This document shows, one piece after another, positions 12,613-24,714 of a stretch of DNA of 64,000 nt. Location: positions 1,302,001 through 1,366,000 of the forward strand of contig NEEC01000010.1 in assembly GCA_002189035.1 (NCBI GenBank). Reading direction: 5' to 3'. The notes beneath the pieces were generated by a model. It saw nothing but the letters and a program-made list of their open reading frames with translations. It searched no databases and had not been told where the DNA came from. The stretch is from Utricularia gibba. Taxonomy: Eukaryota; Streptophyta; Magnoliopsida; Lamiales; Lentibulariaceae. Each line of letters opens with the position of its first letter. The stretch's first letter is position 1. Both the position numbers and the translations under genes were made by a program.

Positions 12613-13181
12613 GTCTAATTTACGAATTTCATTTTCCAGTTCTCCATTCGTCTCCATCGGCGCCCTCTGCTGTCTGCAGTGTTGTTCTTCATCCTACTCC
12701 CCCGACAGCCAGGCAAGCTTGGTTGCTTCTTGTTTTGTATTCCTTCTCTGTATTTACTTTTTGGTGATTTTTCAAGATTGTTGTTAGGTTTTTTTGAAGA
12801 GTGTATGGTTGTGTATTGTGGCAACACCTCTTATTACGGCATTAAGCTTGTTAGATTTCATTGTTTTCGGTTTGATTGGAGGTTTTTTTTTTCTCTGAGG
12901 AAATCTTTTGGAAATTGAAAATACTTGAAGGTTTCATTATTGGTGTGTCCTTTCACTCCCTGTCTCTCCCTAATAGTTTTGGCCAATGCTTTTCTGCCCA
13001 GTTCTGCTCTGCTCGGTTGTGCGTTGCTTCTGAACGCGATTTTTTTCATTGGCTGCTCTACGTGAATCACTAGTTCAATTTCTTGTGGTTGAATGATGGT
13101 ATTCATTTCTATATTGCTGTCAAAACTGATGCAGCGATTGTAAGCTTGGTGTAGCTGGACGTAAAGTGAACCTGCTTTGGG

Positions 13182-15658
13182 ATGTCTTATGGTGGACTTG
13201 CAGTGGCTCCGGCTGCATCAACTGCAGGTGGGCCTGCAGCCAGGCAGGTGAAGTTGGATAAAGAATGTGAGCTGAGGGTAGAAGTGGGTCCTGATTCTCC
13301 TCTTCGCCTCCGCTTGATCAATGGGACTGCAGAGATTTTCGGTACCGAACTTCCGCTGGAAATTTGGTTGACTTTCCCCCCGCACCTCAAATTCGCTGTA
13401 GGTTTTGTAAATCCCAGGGTTTTGCCATGTATTATCTAAGCCTTTTAGTTATTTTAACTTCCACTTGGCACCAGACATCTTTTTTCTGTCGATGATGAGT
13501 GACTATGAATCGAATTTATAGATTAGGCAAGGCAGTGAAAGTGTTTCAATAAAACCAAGGGCATGTTTGAACAGGTATGGGTTTGATCAATTTGATGGTC
13601 TTCGCAAAACATTTTGTTTTATACATGTAGGTTTTTACCTGGTATGGTGCTACAGTTGAAATGGAAGGCTCAACGGAAACAGATTACACAGTAGATGAGG
13701 TCTTTTATCATTCTGGATCATCATATTTGGGAACCTTCACCAGTTTATATGTGTTTCCAGCCTTTTTCCATGCAATTGTACTTACTCTAATTCTAATTAC
13801 CCTTTAGACACCCATGATCAGCTATGTAAACGTGCATGCTGTGCTGGATGCTCGAAGGCATCGAGCAAAAGCTTCAATTGCTGAATCTGATGTCTCTCAG
13901 GTAATTATGTGTGGAGTCTTTTGATTTCTTTTTGTACGTGCTGTACTTCTCAATGTTTTGCGACCCCAGATAAGGATCCATTGAGAAAGTTTTTCATTTA
14001 GTTCTTATATTGCATGATCCACTTTCAAAAATTAATTGTAGGGACCAAGGGTCATCATTGTTGGACCAACTGATTCAGGAAAGAGCACATTATCGAGAAT
14101 GCTACTTAGTTGGGCTGCTAAGCAGGGCTGGAAGCCTACTTTTGTAGATTTAGACATTGGTCAAGGATCAATAACAATACCTGGATGCATAGCCGCAACA
14201 CCAGTTGAATTACCTGTTGATCCAGTGGAGGGAATTCCTCTTGACATGCCCTTGGTGTATTTCCATGGGCATGCGACTCCCAGGTATCATTACATGAGTC
14301 TATTTCATGTAGGGGCTATATCCCTTAATCCTAGCATCTTCCTCTCGCCCACATTTTTCCTTAATTTTATTTTTTTCATTTGGTGTCTTAAGTGCCAATG
14401 TAGAACATTACAAGGTATTGGTGTGGGAGCTCGCCCAGGTTTTAGAGAGGCAGTTTGCAGGGAGCACTGAATCTAGAGCCGCAGGCATGGTGATTAACAC
14501 AATGGGATGGGTCGAAGGTGTTGGTTATGAGGTATTCATTGTTGTTTGTTGGATGTCAACTTCTGTGGTTGCTTCTTTATGTCTTATTTCTTTACATGAT
14601 ATTTGCAGCTGCTGCTTCATGCAATTGATACATTCAGTGCATCAGTAGTCCTTGTACTGGGTCAGGTATCTGGTTAGCTTACAAAAATGAAACATGACAT
14701 CTGCTATTGATGGGATATTAAGCACATGATGAGAGTCTGATCATTTGCTTGCCTACAATGTGCGAACTTTGTAATCCTGTCTGTGCTTTTCAGCATGTCT
14801 GTTGCATAGATTCACTTGGCTTTGTCTTTTGGCATGCTTTATATATGAATTATTTCTAATTTTCTGCAGGAAAAGCTATGGAGTATGCTTAAAGATGTCC
14901 TGAAAAATAAAGATAATGTCGATGTAGTAAAGCTTCAGAAGTCTGGTGGTGTTGTTTCTAGAAGCATGAAAGTCCGTCAGAAAGCCCGGGCCTTTAAAAT
15001 ACGTGTAATGCTCCTACTTCTTGCTTGTTTCCCGTATTCGTTTTTGATAAATTTCTTTTTAATTTTAAAGCTTTTTTTGTATACAGGAGTACTTCTATGG
15101 CATCTCCAACGATCTATCACCTCATTCAAACATCGCGAATTTCAGTGATTTGTGCATATATCGAGTTGGTGGTGGACCACAAGCCCCACGGTCTGCTCTC
15201 CCTGTTGGGGCAGAACCTGCTGCAGATCCCACAAGGCTGATTCCAGTTAGTGTTAACCGGGACTTGCTGCATCTAGTTCTAGCAGTCTCATTTGCCCAGG
15301 AGCCTGAAAGTATCGTGTCTAGGTATTAACACAGACATTCTTACAGTCTCACAGAACACCCCCAAAAAATAGTATGACTTGCTTTTTCCCTAAATGAGAA
15401 GCTAGAGTTAAATTCTTCATTGTGGTTTTCATGACAGCAATGTTGCTGGGTTCATCTGGATCACCGACATCAACCTTGAAAGGTACTAATGCTTTCGATT
15501 TGCTGGTTGTTTTCTCCAAGTATATGAAGTGTGCTGTTTCATATCCTACCTATTTCTGCAACTTACGCAGCCAGAAAGTCACTTACCTCTCACCCTCTGC
15601 TGGAAACCTCCCCGGCAAATATCTGATCGTCGGTGGTATCACTTGGTATGAACCCTGA
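13182..15658 (+). CDS. CLP1: CLP1, pre-mRNA cleavage factor / polynucleotide 5'-kinase family
   Basis: Ten exons: 13182-13397, 13631-13699, 13808-13900, 14042-14283, 14393-14531, 14609-14665, 14870-15004, 15087-15322, 15438-15482 and 15571-15658. They join to 439 residues, close to plant CLPS3 length. The N-terminal beta domain (ELRVEVGPDSPLRLRLINGTAE, and FTWYGATVEMEG) is followed by the P-loop GPTDSGKST at residues 134-142, a Walker B-like FVDLDIGQGSITIPG segment, and the C-terminal domain ending in KVTYLSPSAG. CLP1 belongs to cleavage factor II in polyadenylation; animal homologues phosphorylate RNA 5' ends and act in tRNA splicing. The Lys and Ser/Thr of the P-loop are intact, so nucleotide binding is expected. 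Nuclear. Confidence 0.95.
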
Positions 15659-17160
15659 ACCATTTCACGGTGGGCTCCTGCGCCATCCGAAGCTACATTA
15701 GAATTTGTGATCATTAGCTTTGTTGTAAACATGAAAAGTCCTCCTCTTGGTCTGTAGCGGCTGTTTGTTCACAATCCTGAAGTAGATTACATTGATCATT
15801 AACTTAGAACCCTTGCCATGTACACTTCCTTCAGCTTTTTTAAGATCTCAAACAAGCTTCATTTATGCATTGAACAAGTATATTTTAATGATCGGACAAT
15901 AAACATGATTGACAAGAACTTGTCACGGACATGCTGCACTATATATGAACAACAGAGTTTCCAACTGTCCTTTGATTCATTCCTTTTTGGGTTCAGAAGA
16001 TCGTGCCTGAGAAAGTCAAGATTGAGTTCTAATACTCAATCTACACAAGGATAAAAAAGATTGAGTTGGTAAAATACATATTTTAAGGAATATGAGTTAG
16101 TAAAATGTCTCAAGTAAAAAAAAAAAATATTAATAAAATATGTGTGTTTTTGTAAAATATAAATTGTAAATTGATTGTCTTGATTGTGTAAGATTTCATT
16201 GTTATTTTAGTGAATGAGTTGTAAAATTAATTCATTTTCCCTTTCCCCATTGATATATATACCTCATTTATTAATTCCACTGCTATTCTATTGAATGAAT
16301 TGTAAAATTAATTTCTTTTTCATCCTCATCAGATTATATACTTTACTTTATTCTTCATATTTTAGATTTTACCTCAAGAGTGATCTTGTGATTCCTTCTC
16401 TTTGGTTTTATTTGTTTTCTCAATGTTCAATCCAAACTTTGTATTCAGCTACCTGATTCTCAAATCAATGACCAAAGTTATAATGAAATTTTATGTCAAA
16501 GGGTCGATATTGAGTAATTCATCGATCTATTATATGTATGTTTTATAATCGATGAAAATCTTAACAGTAAAACGTACACATTTTTTAGAACAAATTATTA
16601 AAAACTATTAAAATTAAATTAAGAATCATAATGAATTATGATAATATTTGATTATGTGTCAAGTTCTACAATATCAATTCTTGCACTACAACTTACATTA
16701 ATATTAGTAATTTAATAGATTTTTCTTTCATTATGGACTATAACAATTCTGATAAATCTGGTACAAAATGTGTATTTTACAAATAATTTCTAACATTGGG
16801 TATTTTATCAATGATTTTTTCTAAAATATATATTTTGCCAATTTTCTCTAAAAAAGAATAAATAAATAAAGTTGATTAGAGCAATAAGTAGACTGACCAT
16901 ATTAAGTTGGAATGTGTTACATTACCTAATGAGCCATGTAATGTAAGTTAAGGGATATAGACTTATTGGAGAAATGAAAAATATTTAAGGGAAAGAAATC
17001 AATGATGAGGAATCTTGATTAAATTAACAGATTATATTCAAATCAAAGTTCAATATTTTAGGAAATACTTTAGAGTCAAGAATTAACTTGAACCATTTTT
17101 TGTTATTTAAATTTTATCTTGGTACTCTTTTGATATAGTTTGAAGAATCCAATTACATTA
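15659..17160. other. CLP1 3' flank and AT-rich intergenic DNA
   Basis: The first 350 bases are probably CLP1 3' untranslated region and flank. The remainder is AT-rich and includes a weak inverted-repeat element at 16066-16841, listed separately. No coding region is supported. Confidence 0.55.
16066..16841. repeat. possible degenerate inverted-repeat element
   Basis: The left end (TTGGTAAAATACATATTTTA) resembles the complement of the right end (TTGGCAAAATATATATTTTA), and the resemblance continues weakly for about 20 more bases (AGTAAAAT against GATAAAAT). The interior is AT-rich and non-coding. It could be an old MITE or a chance similarity in AT-rich DNA. Confidence 0.3.
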
Positions 17161-18112
17161 GGGCGCGTTTGGTTGGTGGGTTTGGTCTAAACTCAGGTTT
17201 AGTTTATTTGAGTTTAGATAACCGGATTTCATGGGTTTAAAGGGTGTAATCCGTGTTTGGTTGACGGGTTTAGATTATTTGGGTTTAAGATGAATACACA
17301 TTTGGTACGTGAGTTTAAAATTAGGTTTGTGATGATTTTTCATATGAAATTACTAATATACCCTTTAGTTAATTAAAATAAATTATCATATATTTTATTT
17401 TTCTATATTATTTTATAAGTTCAATCGAGCATCGCATAACATAAATTACGGTGCTTAGTTGAAACTTTATTTTATAACAAGCACTGAGTAATAATAGACA
17501 CGATGCTCGTCTTTAAAACAAAAATTCATATTTTACAGCAAGCACCGGATAATAATATACGCAGTGCTTGTCTTCAAAACAAAAACTCACATTCAATACA
17601 AAAAATGAAAACCCACAATATTGGACATAATATTATTACTTTATCTTTATTTTTTTCTTTGTCTTCATCTTTATTTTATTCTTCTTATTCTTCTTCTTCT
17701 TCCTCTTCTTCTTCTTCATTTTATTCTTCTTCCTTTTCTTCTTCTTCTTCTTATTCTTCTTCAATAGATTTGAACAGATTTAAACAAATCTGTTACAGAT
17801 CTGAATAAATATGCTATAGATTTATAGGAATTTTAAATTTCAAAAAAATTGGTAAACAGATCTATACATTTGGTTTCTGGCAAATCTGCGTTCAAATATG
17901 GTTCACGCGAGGACAAAAGTGGAAGCACCAAGCTGGGTTTAGCTAAATCGACCTCCCCCCTTGGGTTTAGCTAAACCCAGTTCCACGAATTCCCGCTCGG
18001 TTTATGGTCAACAAGTGTGTTTATTTTTAATCAATTGAAACCTAGGAATCAAACGTGATTTATATCTAAACCCATATCACAACTCATCTAAACCCAGCAA
18101 CCAAAAGCACAC
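17161..18112. mobile_element. 952-bp non-autonomous PIF/Harbinger-like element
   Basis: Imperfect terminal inverted repeats match at 19 of 23 positions (left GGGCGCGTTTGGTTGGTGGG, complement of right GTGTGCTTTTGGTTGCTGGG). They are flanked by TTA on both sides (17158-17160 and 18113-18115), the target-site duplication typical of PIF/Harbinger and Tourist-like elements. Both subterminal regions carry repeated GGGTTTAG/CTAAACCC motifs in opposite orientation. The interior holds a (CTT)n tract but no transposase. The element lies between the CLP1 and LNK-like genes. Confidence 0.7.
17640..17766 (+). repeat. (TTC)n/(TCTT)n microsatellite tract
   Basis: About 125 bases of almost pure pyrimidine repeat (TTCTTC and TTATTC variants) inside the Harbinger-like element. 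It gives a Ser-rich open frame by chance; I do not regard that as a gene. Confidence 0.75.
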
Positions 18113-18115
18113 TTA

Positions 18116-18477
18116 GTGTGAGATTGCCATCCACCTTCTTCCTACTGTAACCCAGGGAACGCTGAGCGACATCGGGCACTGGTCGTAGCCACCAGGGAGA
18201 CCGATGATTTTAAGGAGCATAACGAACCGAAGCAACACACGTTTTCTTCATGGAGTTGACATCACTAGAACAAGCGATTATGTAACACTTATTTAAATAG
18301 TGCAACAGGCACGGATCTACAAAACTCAGGCAGGCAGGCACCAAAGCAAGAGTGGAAAAAAAAAAATTACAGCGCTGCGGAGGTGATTGTGAAATAGAAA
18401 AAGGGGAGATTGAGATTAGGAGTCAGACACATTCCCTGACTCAGAGGACGCTGGATCCTCGACCTTAACTGGAGAGC
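18116..18477. other. LNK-like 3' flank
   Basis: This stretch lies between the transposon and the end of the LNK-like gene and should be mostly that gene's 3' untranslated region. If the last exon is read in another frame, the protein could extend to a stop at 18416-18418. Nothing else is seen. Confidence 0.5.
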
Positions 18478-21434
18478 TCAGGCATGGCCATGAATCTACG
18501 ATCAAAAAGCGAGGTTGGAGATGTTCATTAGGTTGTATTAATGGTCATAAGTTTGCCACATCGTCTGCATTGAGAACGTACCGTGCCTGAGAGATTCAAA
18601 GGTAAGGTGCTATGGCGGCGGACAACAGGAGGGGATGATTTAGGAGGCCTGTGGAAAAGCAGATGCGCTACTGACCGATCGACTGGATTTGTATCCCTTT
18701 CAATGTTTATGAGGCAGCTGCATTGGCAAAAGAAATGCATCAGAAGCTTGGTAGTAAGGGTGGGGACGATGTAAGCCAGTCATGGAATTCAAGAACAAAA
18801 TCACATGCCTAGTTGTTTCATCAGAGATGACGGAAGTGCTTGTGCCATTGTCATCGCCATGATGGCTGTTTGATTTTGCATAATTATTCCTCTGTTCAGC
18901 ACTGTAGGCCAGGCGATATAGGCTATCTCTAATGCATAACTTCGTCCTCACGTCCAACTGATACAGGAGAGGCAACAGCAATGAGCATAGACAAATCAAG
19001 GCTGCTGATATATTTTTTTAAATAAAAAAAACTTCAAAACGTGGTTCACAGGCACAAATGAAGTTGATGTCCCAAATGATGCTTCATTCGATTCACTAAA
19101 ACTAGATGTATGCAAGAAAGTTTATTTCACAGGTCCCATCAGACAATGCAATACTAGCTCGCACCAAAAATTTTTGGAATAACTCCAAAAATCATATAAC
19201 AGGGGCATCCAAGTCCAATTATTGCAAAGGTGTTACTTTACCGTATCCATAACGCGTTGAAGCTGGTGAAAACTAGAAGCATCAAAAGAGATATTATCGA
19301 CAGCAGGAGATGACGACAAGCCCTGCCGTGAATTTGAGGAAGAGCCTGTTTCTGGATAGTAGCATGGTCGACACCTATTTTATCAGTGTGATTCTCACAT
19401 TTTATTCCAGAATATAGATTTTGCTTCCCATTCAAGCCAATGTAAACTTCTGTCCTCAACTTTTCACCTGCACACTTCGTAAAATTAGTTACGAAAAATG
19501 GCTGCCTTGACACTAACTTTTCACTTTTCTTACCGCCTGAGAGATCATAACAACGAGGGACATGGGAGGTTTCTTTTTTTCGAGATAGAATGGATGCAGG
19601 AGAAGAATCAATTGGTGAACAGGGATTGACGCCATGATTCCCAGATCCCACATCAGCTTTTGTTGGATCTATTTCAGCTTCACTAGAGATAGGAATCTTG
19701 TCTGATCCAGAAAATGAGACGGAGTTCAGAAAATAATGACATGGTGATGGAGCAGAAGCTTCATCTGGATTCTGGTTAACGGAAACTGGAAATTGCTGAC
19801 AATACGGTGCATTACAAGCTTGTCCAGTGTTACCATTGGGTAGGCCATTCGCATATCTAGGATCATTTTTGACTTCATGATCTTTTCCTGTTACCATAGT
19901 GTGCTTCTTCGGATTGCATTCCTTTCCTTGCTCATTTATCTGCAACTAAACATAATTTTTTTTAAGCTTAATCAGAATAAAAGCTTAATCATCTACGTCT
20001 TCTCTAAAGCTTCACAAACTTTAAAGACGCATGCTTCCACGACTTATTGCAGGCATCCCCTATAGGGACAGTTTTCGTGAGGCGTGGATCCTTGGAAGCA
20101 AAATTAAGCATTGATTCATTGACATAGCAATATTCGAGAATTACTTAACTAAAACACTATGCAAAACCATATCATTAAACATGCAACAGGAAATAAGAAT
20201 TGCGAGCAAGGTACCTGTTCAATGGGTAGAAAATCATCTGCAGCATCCATAACAAGCCGATCGACAACACATCTAAATGAATCAGATTTGTCTACCGTCC
20301 AGGTACTGTCTCTGGTTTCAACAAGTACATTTCTCAAAGGATTGCCATTTACAGAATCACTCTTTAAAGAGTGATGGTTTACTAAAACATCATCTGCTAT
20401 GTTGGATTCAGGAAATAGAGACTCCAAACCTGACTTCATTAACTCCTCTGATCCAATGAGATTACAAATTGTTGGAAACAAATCTGCCTCAACTTCTGTG
20501 CTGAGTCCAACACCAAATGTTGAATCACAACTTCTTGAATATAGAACATACTGTATAAGGACAAAAACAACATAAAAATATTCATGAACTTTTGAGAAAA
20601 TCACGTTACCTAAACATCTTGTCGGCATCCTCAAAATCTCCTATTTCAGGCCATCCATAAGACAAAAGATCACTTGCATCTTTGCACCCAATCTCAAAAA
20701 ATCCAATATTATCAACTGCGTCATTTATGTCATCAAGGTAACTGAAAGAGTCATTATGAACTGCAGTGCCTTTGTCATCAAGAATGCTCTTCTCATTTGC
20801 ACAAAAGTCATTACCACCTTTTTCCAAATCACAACTTTCAAATGCACGAGGCGAAGGTGAAGAATTATCAGAAGATAAAGTTGCGGTTCTGTTACTATCA
20901 GCTGAAGAAGGAAGCAATTTACTCTGCATATGAGTCCACGAATGTTTTTCAGACATTACATTCCTTCTTTTACCCAGGGTTAGAATGCCCCATTCATCCT
21001 CGTCGTCCTCATTACTATTACAACTATTTTTCCTTTGTTGATGCCAACGCTTCTTTAGGTTATTATGGCCACGAATAAGATGATCATCAGTGCTTTGGGC
21101 ATCAGTGAAGTAGAAATCATCCCAATCTGTCTCTTCAAACTGTAAGAACAGTTTAAGAGTTTTGAAAACAACAAGGGAGATAAAGAACGTCTAAAGTTTA
21201 TGAAACTAGTTCCAACTCGAACGCATAAAGCCTGTGACTAAACCGATGACAAAATATGAACATTATTATCTCCTTAAACAAATAATGTCTGACTCTCTGA
21301 ATAAAACCTTGATCGAGAGCCATTTAGGCTACTAGTGAAGTAATCGCATAATCTTCATTATCACATATACTCAGACAATCATCCTGGAATAGAGTTTGCA
21401 GATGACTTACATGATTAAGGCGAAAATCTGTCAT
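18478..21434 (-). CDS. LNK1/LNK2-like light-inducible, clock-regulated coactivator
   Basis: Predicted exons: 21434-21411, 21139-20610, 20533-20215, 19945-19534, 19351-19242, 18957-18809, 18717-18582 and 18495-18478, about 565 residues. An Asp-rich N-terminal motif (FEETDWDDFYFTDAQSTDDH) is followed by DLLSYGWPEIGDFEDADKMF joined to RSCDSTFG. Near the end are LDVRTKLCIRDSLYRLAYSA and DTNPVDRSVAHLLFHRP, the blocks I associate with LNK proteins. LNKs bind REVEILLE MYB factors and activate afternoon clock genes in the nucleus. Three points are uncertain: the junction 19534/19351 (chosen because phases agree), the donor at 18809 (AG/GCATGT, a GC donor), and the C-terminus. The short first exon (MTDFRLNH) is the only upstream ATG in phase that I found. 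Confidence 0.75.
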
Positions 21435-22871
21435 TCCTGGAAGTATTCAATCAGGACTGAAAGCGTATAAAGTTTCCATCAGATGAATATGCAAAAACAG
21501 CCGTTCACCTCCATCCACCAAAGCAACACGTCATGAACAAAGATATTAGGGATCATAATGGAATCGTCAACATAGCAAAACCCAATCAGCGAAAAAAGAT
21601 AATGATCTATACAACTAGACGTTTAAACTGACCGAAGAAAAATGAAAAGGGGGCCAGCGGATAAACAAAAAACCAAACAAGGCTAGCTTATGATCTCCGA
21701 AAACTCACCGTAAAAGCATTAAAATTTCCGAAACAAGAAAAGCAATTCCGAACTAAAACCAGGAACTTCCAGAGATTGCTTCAAACACAACGCGACGATC
21801 CAAATCTGAAGGTTTCGGGGACGGCGAAACGAGACAGTCCAAGGAGCAAGTGGAGAATCTTTTTTTCTTTTCTGGTTGGGAGGAGGAAAAGCAAAAAACG
21901 ACGAGCCCTTTGATCGCTCGCCACGTGGCAAAGAGATCAGGATTGAGTTAGTGGTGGGCCCGCAGGGACACCAAACTCGTGGTGGAGAAGCCCGGTGGCT
22001 CGGATACGATCTGTTTAAGCCGAGTCATTCGTCCACGTATTTCCGGATCGGACCTCTTTCCAGGTCGAATTAAGAAAATAAAATTTAAATAATTATTTTA
22101 TTTTTTTTATAATTTATTGTAAAAATAATTAAATCTAAAATCATAAGTAAATCTAATAACATATTGAATCAGATAATTAATATAAATGTGTAAAATAAAT
22201 ACCAAATAATAAGAAAGTGTTTTATACTGTAGTATAAAAGATTTATACTCAAATTTACGTATAAATCATTGTTTTGATTAATTAGTATACAATATATCAT
22301 ACTTATATGACTATAACATTTACATATTCATTTTTAAATATTTATGTGATATACACAAATAGAGGAGGGGGGATTAATTATCTTTATATCATTTACATAC
22401 TTAAATTTTTATTTCCGTATATCAAACTTTATATAGAATTGAGTATATACATATCAAATTACAATATAATTAAATATACTAATATATTAATATCATGTTT
22501 AATAATAATAATAATAATAAATGATTATTTAAAAAAATCTTATAAATATGAGTTGATATAAATGGAAAGGCGGCAAGAAGCATCAGTTTGAAAATAGCGC
22601 AGAATGTGGGATTTGTGGGCTATTGCCGTTGGAAGGAGGGTTCCGGATCGTAGTCGTGGCCATTGCGAATCCTTCATGTCTTCCATTTCTTACCATCCAT
22701 CCCGTTCAAGGTTCTGCGAAATTTATGGTTTCCTGTTTGCAGTTTTTGCATCACAAAATTCGATCTTCTTCAACGAAGGAAAAAAAAAAAAAATCTTGCT
22801 GAAGCGGTGGCGCCTGTGGTGCAAGGGCTTGAGCCGCCAAGGCAAAGAGGGGTGTATCAGTTTCGATACGG
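21435..22871. other. divergent promoter region, LNK-like (-) and hydrolase (+)
   Basis: 21435-21950 should contain the LNK-like leader, an upstream intron and the promoter. 22080-22560 is very AT-rich and shows no gene. 22600-22871 is the likely leader of the hydrolase; open frames there overlap the start of the hydrolase in other frames and look non-coding. Confidence 0.5.
21920..21929. promoter_or_regulatory. palindromic G-box upstream of the LNK-like gene
   Basis: GCCACGTGGC is a perfect 10-base palindromic G-box about 490 bases upstream of the LNK-like ATG, probably close to the promoter because the leader contains an intron. G-boxes bind bZIP (HY5) and bHLH (PIF) factors, so the site would fit the light induction known for LNK genes. 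That link is inference. Confidence 0.5.
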
Positions 22872-24153
22872 ATGGCTCGATGCTTCAGTTTCACCGGATC
22901 AGCGGATTTCCTGTACCGGAGCTTCTTTTCGTATTCCGGTCTCAGGTCTATACGGACGGATTTTTCCGATGGGACGACGATGCATTGTTGGGCACCTAAA
23001 TCGCACAAGCCCTCGAAGCCGAATCTGATTTTGGTACACGGATTTGGATCCAACGCGATGTGGCAATACGGGGAATTGCTCCACCATCTGATGCCGCGTT
23101 TCAATATCTACGTCCCCGATCTTTTATTTTTTGGCGATTCATCGACCCCGAGGCCGGAGCGGAGCGAGGAGTTCCAGGCTCAGTGCGTGATGAGAATGAT
23201 GGCGGAGCAAAACATTCAGAGGATGAGCCTTGTTGGGATAAGTTACGGCGGTTTTGTTGGGTATAGTATGGCGGCGCAGTTCCCGGATGCTGTGGAAAAG
23301 GTGGTTCTATGCTGCACCGGGGTTTGCCTCGAGGAGAACGATCTAAAATCCGGATTCTTCGAGGTTTCGGATCTCAATGAAGTTGCCGATATTCTAATGC
23401 CACAGACGCCGGAGAAATTGAGGGAATTGATGAAATTCGCGTTTTTTCGGCCGGTGAAGGGCGTTCCTTCTTGCTTCCTCTCCGATTACATTGACGTAAA
23501 TTCCTTTTTTTTTTCCCATCTTTCAGCTATCTTAAACTATTATCATCATTAAATTTTGATCTATTTGATTTGTTGTTCGCCAAGCCCAGGTTTTTTGCAC
23601 AGATCACATATCACAAAAGAAAGAGCTAATCCAAGCTTTAACCCGTGACAGACAACTCTCAAGGATTCCCAGAATACAACAGGTTTTTTTAAGTCCTTTC
23701 TGAATTTCATTCTCCTAAGCTTGTAATCAAATTCATGATTAGTAAATAAAAGGTCTTTGTTTTACAGCCATCATTGATAATATGGGGCGAGCATGACAGG
23801 ATATTTCCACTTGAGTTGGGATATCGTCTACAAAGGTTAGGATCATATAATTCCTTATGAGCATTGTGAAGAGAATAGTAAATTTGGTGCATTACGAATT
23901 TCTTTCTGGAATTCCATGTTGCGGAACGGGTCTATATACTGCTAGTGTTGTTTACGAAGAGTGAAAGTGCAGGCACATAGGGGACCATGCGAAAATCGTG
24001 GTGATAAAAAATGCGGGGCATGCTGTGAATGTGGAGAAGCCAAGGGAATTCGCAAAGCATCTGAAATCATTTCTTATTGGTTCTGAATCTCTAACTCCTC
24101 AGAGGCCCAAGGCTCTCTTCTGGAGTGCCTCCACATCCTCAGAATCCCATTAA
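22872..24153 (+). CDS. alpha/beta-hydrolase fold protein (At4g39955-like)
   Basis: Four exons (22872-23495, 23590-23682, 23768-23835, 23973-24153) give 321 residues. The fold markers are the oxyanion HGFGS near residue 56, the nucleophile elbow GISYGG with Ser124, the acid Asp249 in WGEHDRIFP, and the base His278 in KNAGHAVNVEKP, so the catalytic triad is complete. There is no clear signal peptide; residues 8-25 are hydrophobic/aromatic (YRSFFSY). The closest family I recall is a plant group of lipase or epoxide-hydrolase-like proteins around At4g39955. The substrate is unknown. It is convergent with the metacaspase gene downstream. Confidence 0.9.
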
Positions 24154-24714
24154 GACCTCCAATCCCCCTTTTGTAGATAAAATTTTCCACTCTAACTTAT
24201 TCTCTGTCATTCTTTTCGATTTAGAGATATTTATGAAGTTTCTATACACGAACTCCCTTACATATTGCATCATGAAAAAGTAATATATTTCATGTGATTT
24301 TTTTTCTTTGTGGATTTTTTAACTATGCTTGTGGTACTGGCTTCGATGTATGTGCTTGTGACTGGAGATAAGATTATGTTTGGGAAATTGATAAATGAAC
24401 TATTCTCCTGCCCTGCTTCTTGGGAGGATCCTTGCATCGAGTTAAGCAGTTTCATTTGTCACTCAGCATTCTCTTTAGCTTTCCAGATGTAGATATGATC
24501 ATGCTTTGGTACGGAGATTAGGAGAAGGTTATTCCTATACTGATGCTATCACTTGAAATCGTGATCTTCTTTTTAGAAAATGGGTCAAAAGTTTACATGA
24601 CTGCAGATTATTAAGTATTGCGATGGTTGTCCAGCTGCACCAGCAAAAGAATTACAAGACCAATGCACATCATTGTTCAAAGCATCATTGAATGCTCAAC
24701 AACATGAACTTCAT
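24154..24714. other. 3' flanks of convergent hydrolase and metacaspase genes
   Basis: About 560 bases between two stop codons. It should hold both 3' untranslated regions. No additional gene or repeat is recognised. Confidence 0.6.

Larger units (their letters stand above)
11538..13181. other. divergent promoter region, TSJT1-like (-) and CLP1 (+)
   Basis: The left 300 bases hold the TSJT1-like leader and promoter. The middle (11850-12450) is AT-rich and featureless. From about 12530 three GGCCCA/TGGGC site II-like motifs precede CLP1. The CLP1 leader probably contains an intron: a good acceptor (ACTGATGCAG) ends at 13134, and a GC-type donor CAG/GCAAGC lies at 12712/12713. That intron is a proposal only. 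Confidence 0.5.

Noticed and set aside
17503..17808. Ser-rich 101-codon frame
   Set aside because: It is a translation of the CTT microsatellite inside the Harbinger-like element.
22604..23028. Two 120-130 codon frames overlapping the hydrolase start
   Set aside because: They are other-frame readings of the hydrolase exon 1 and its leader and show no family features.
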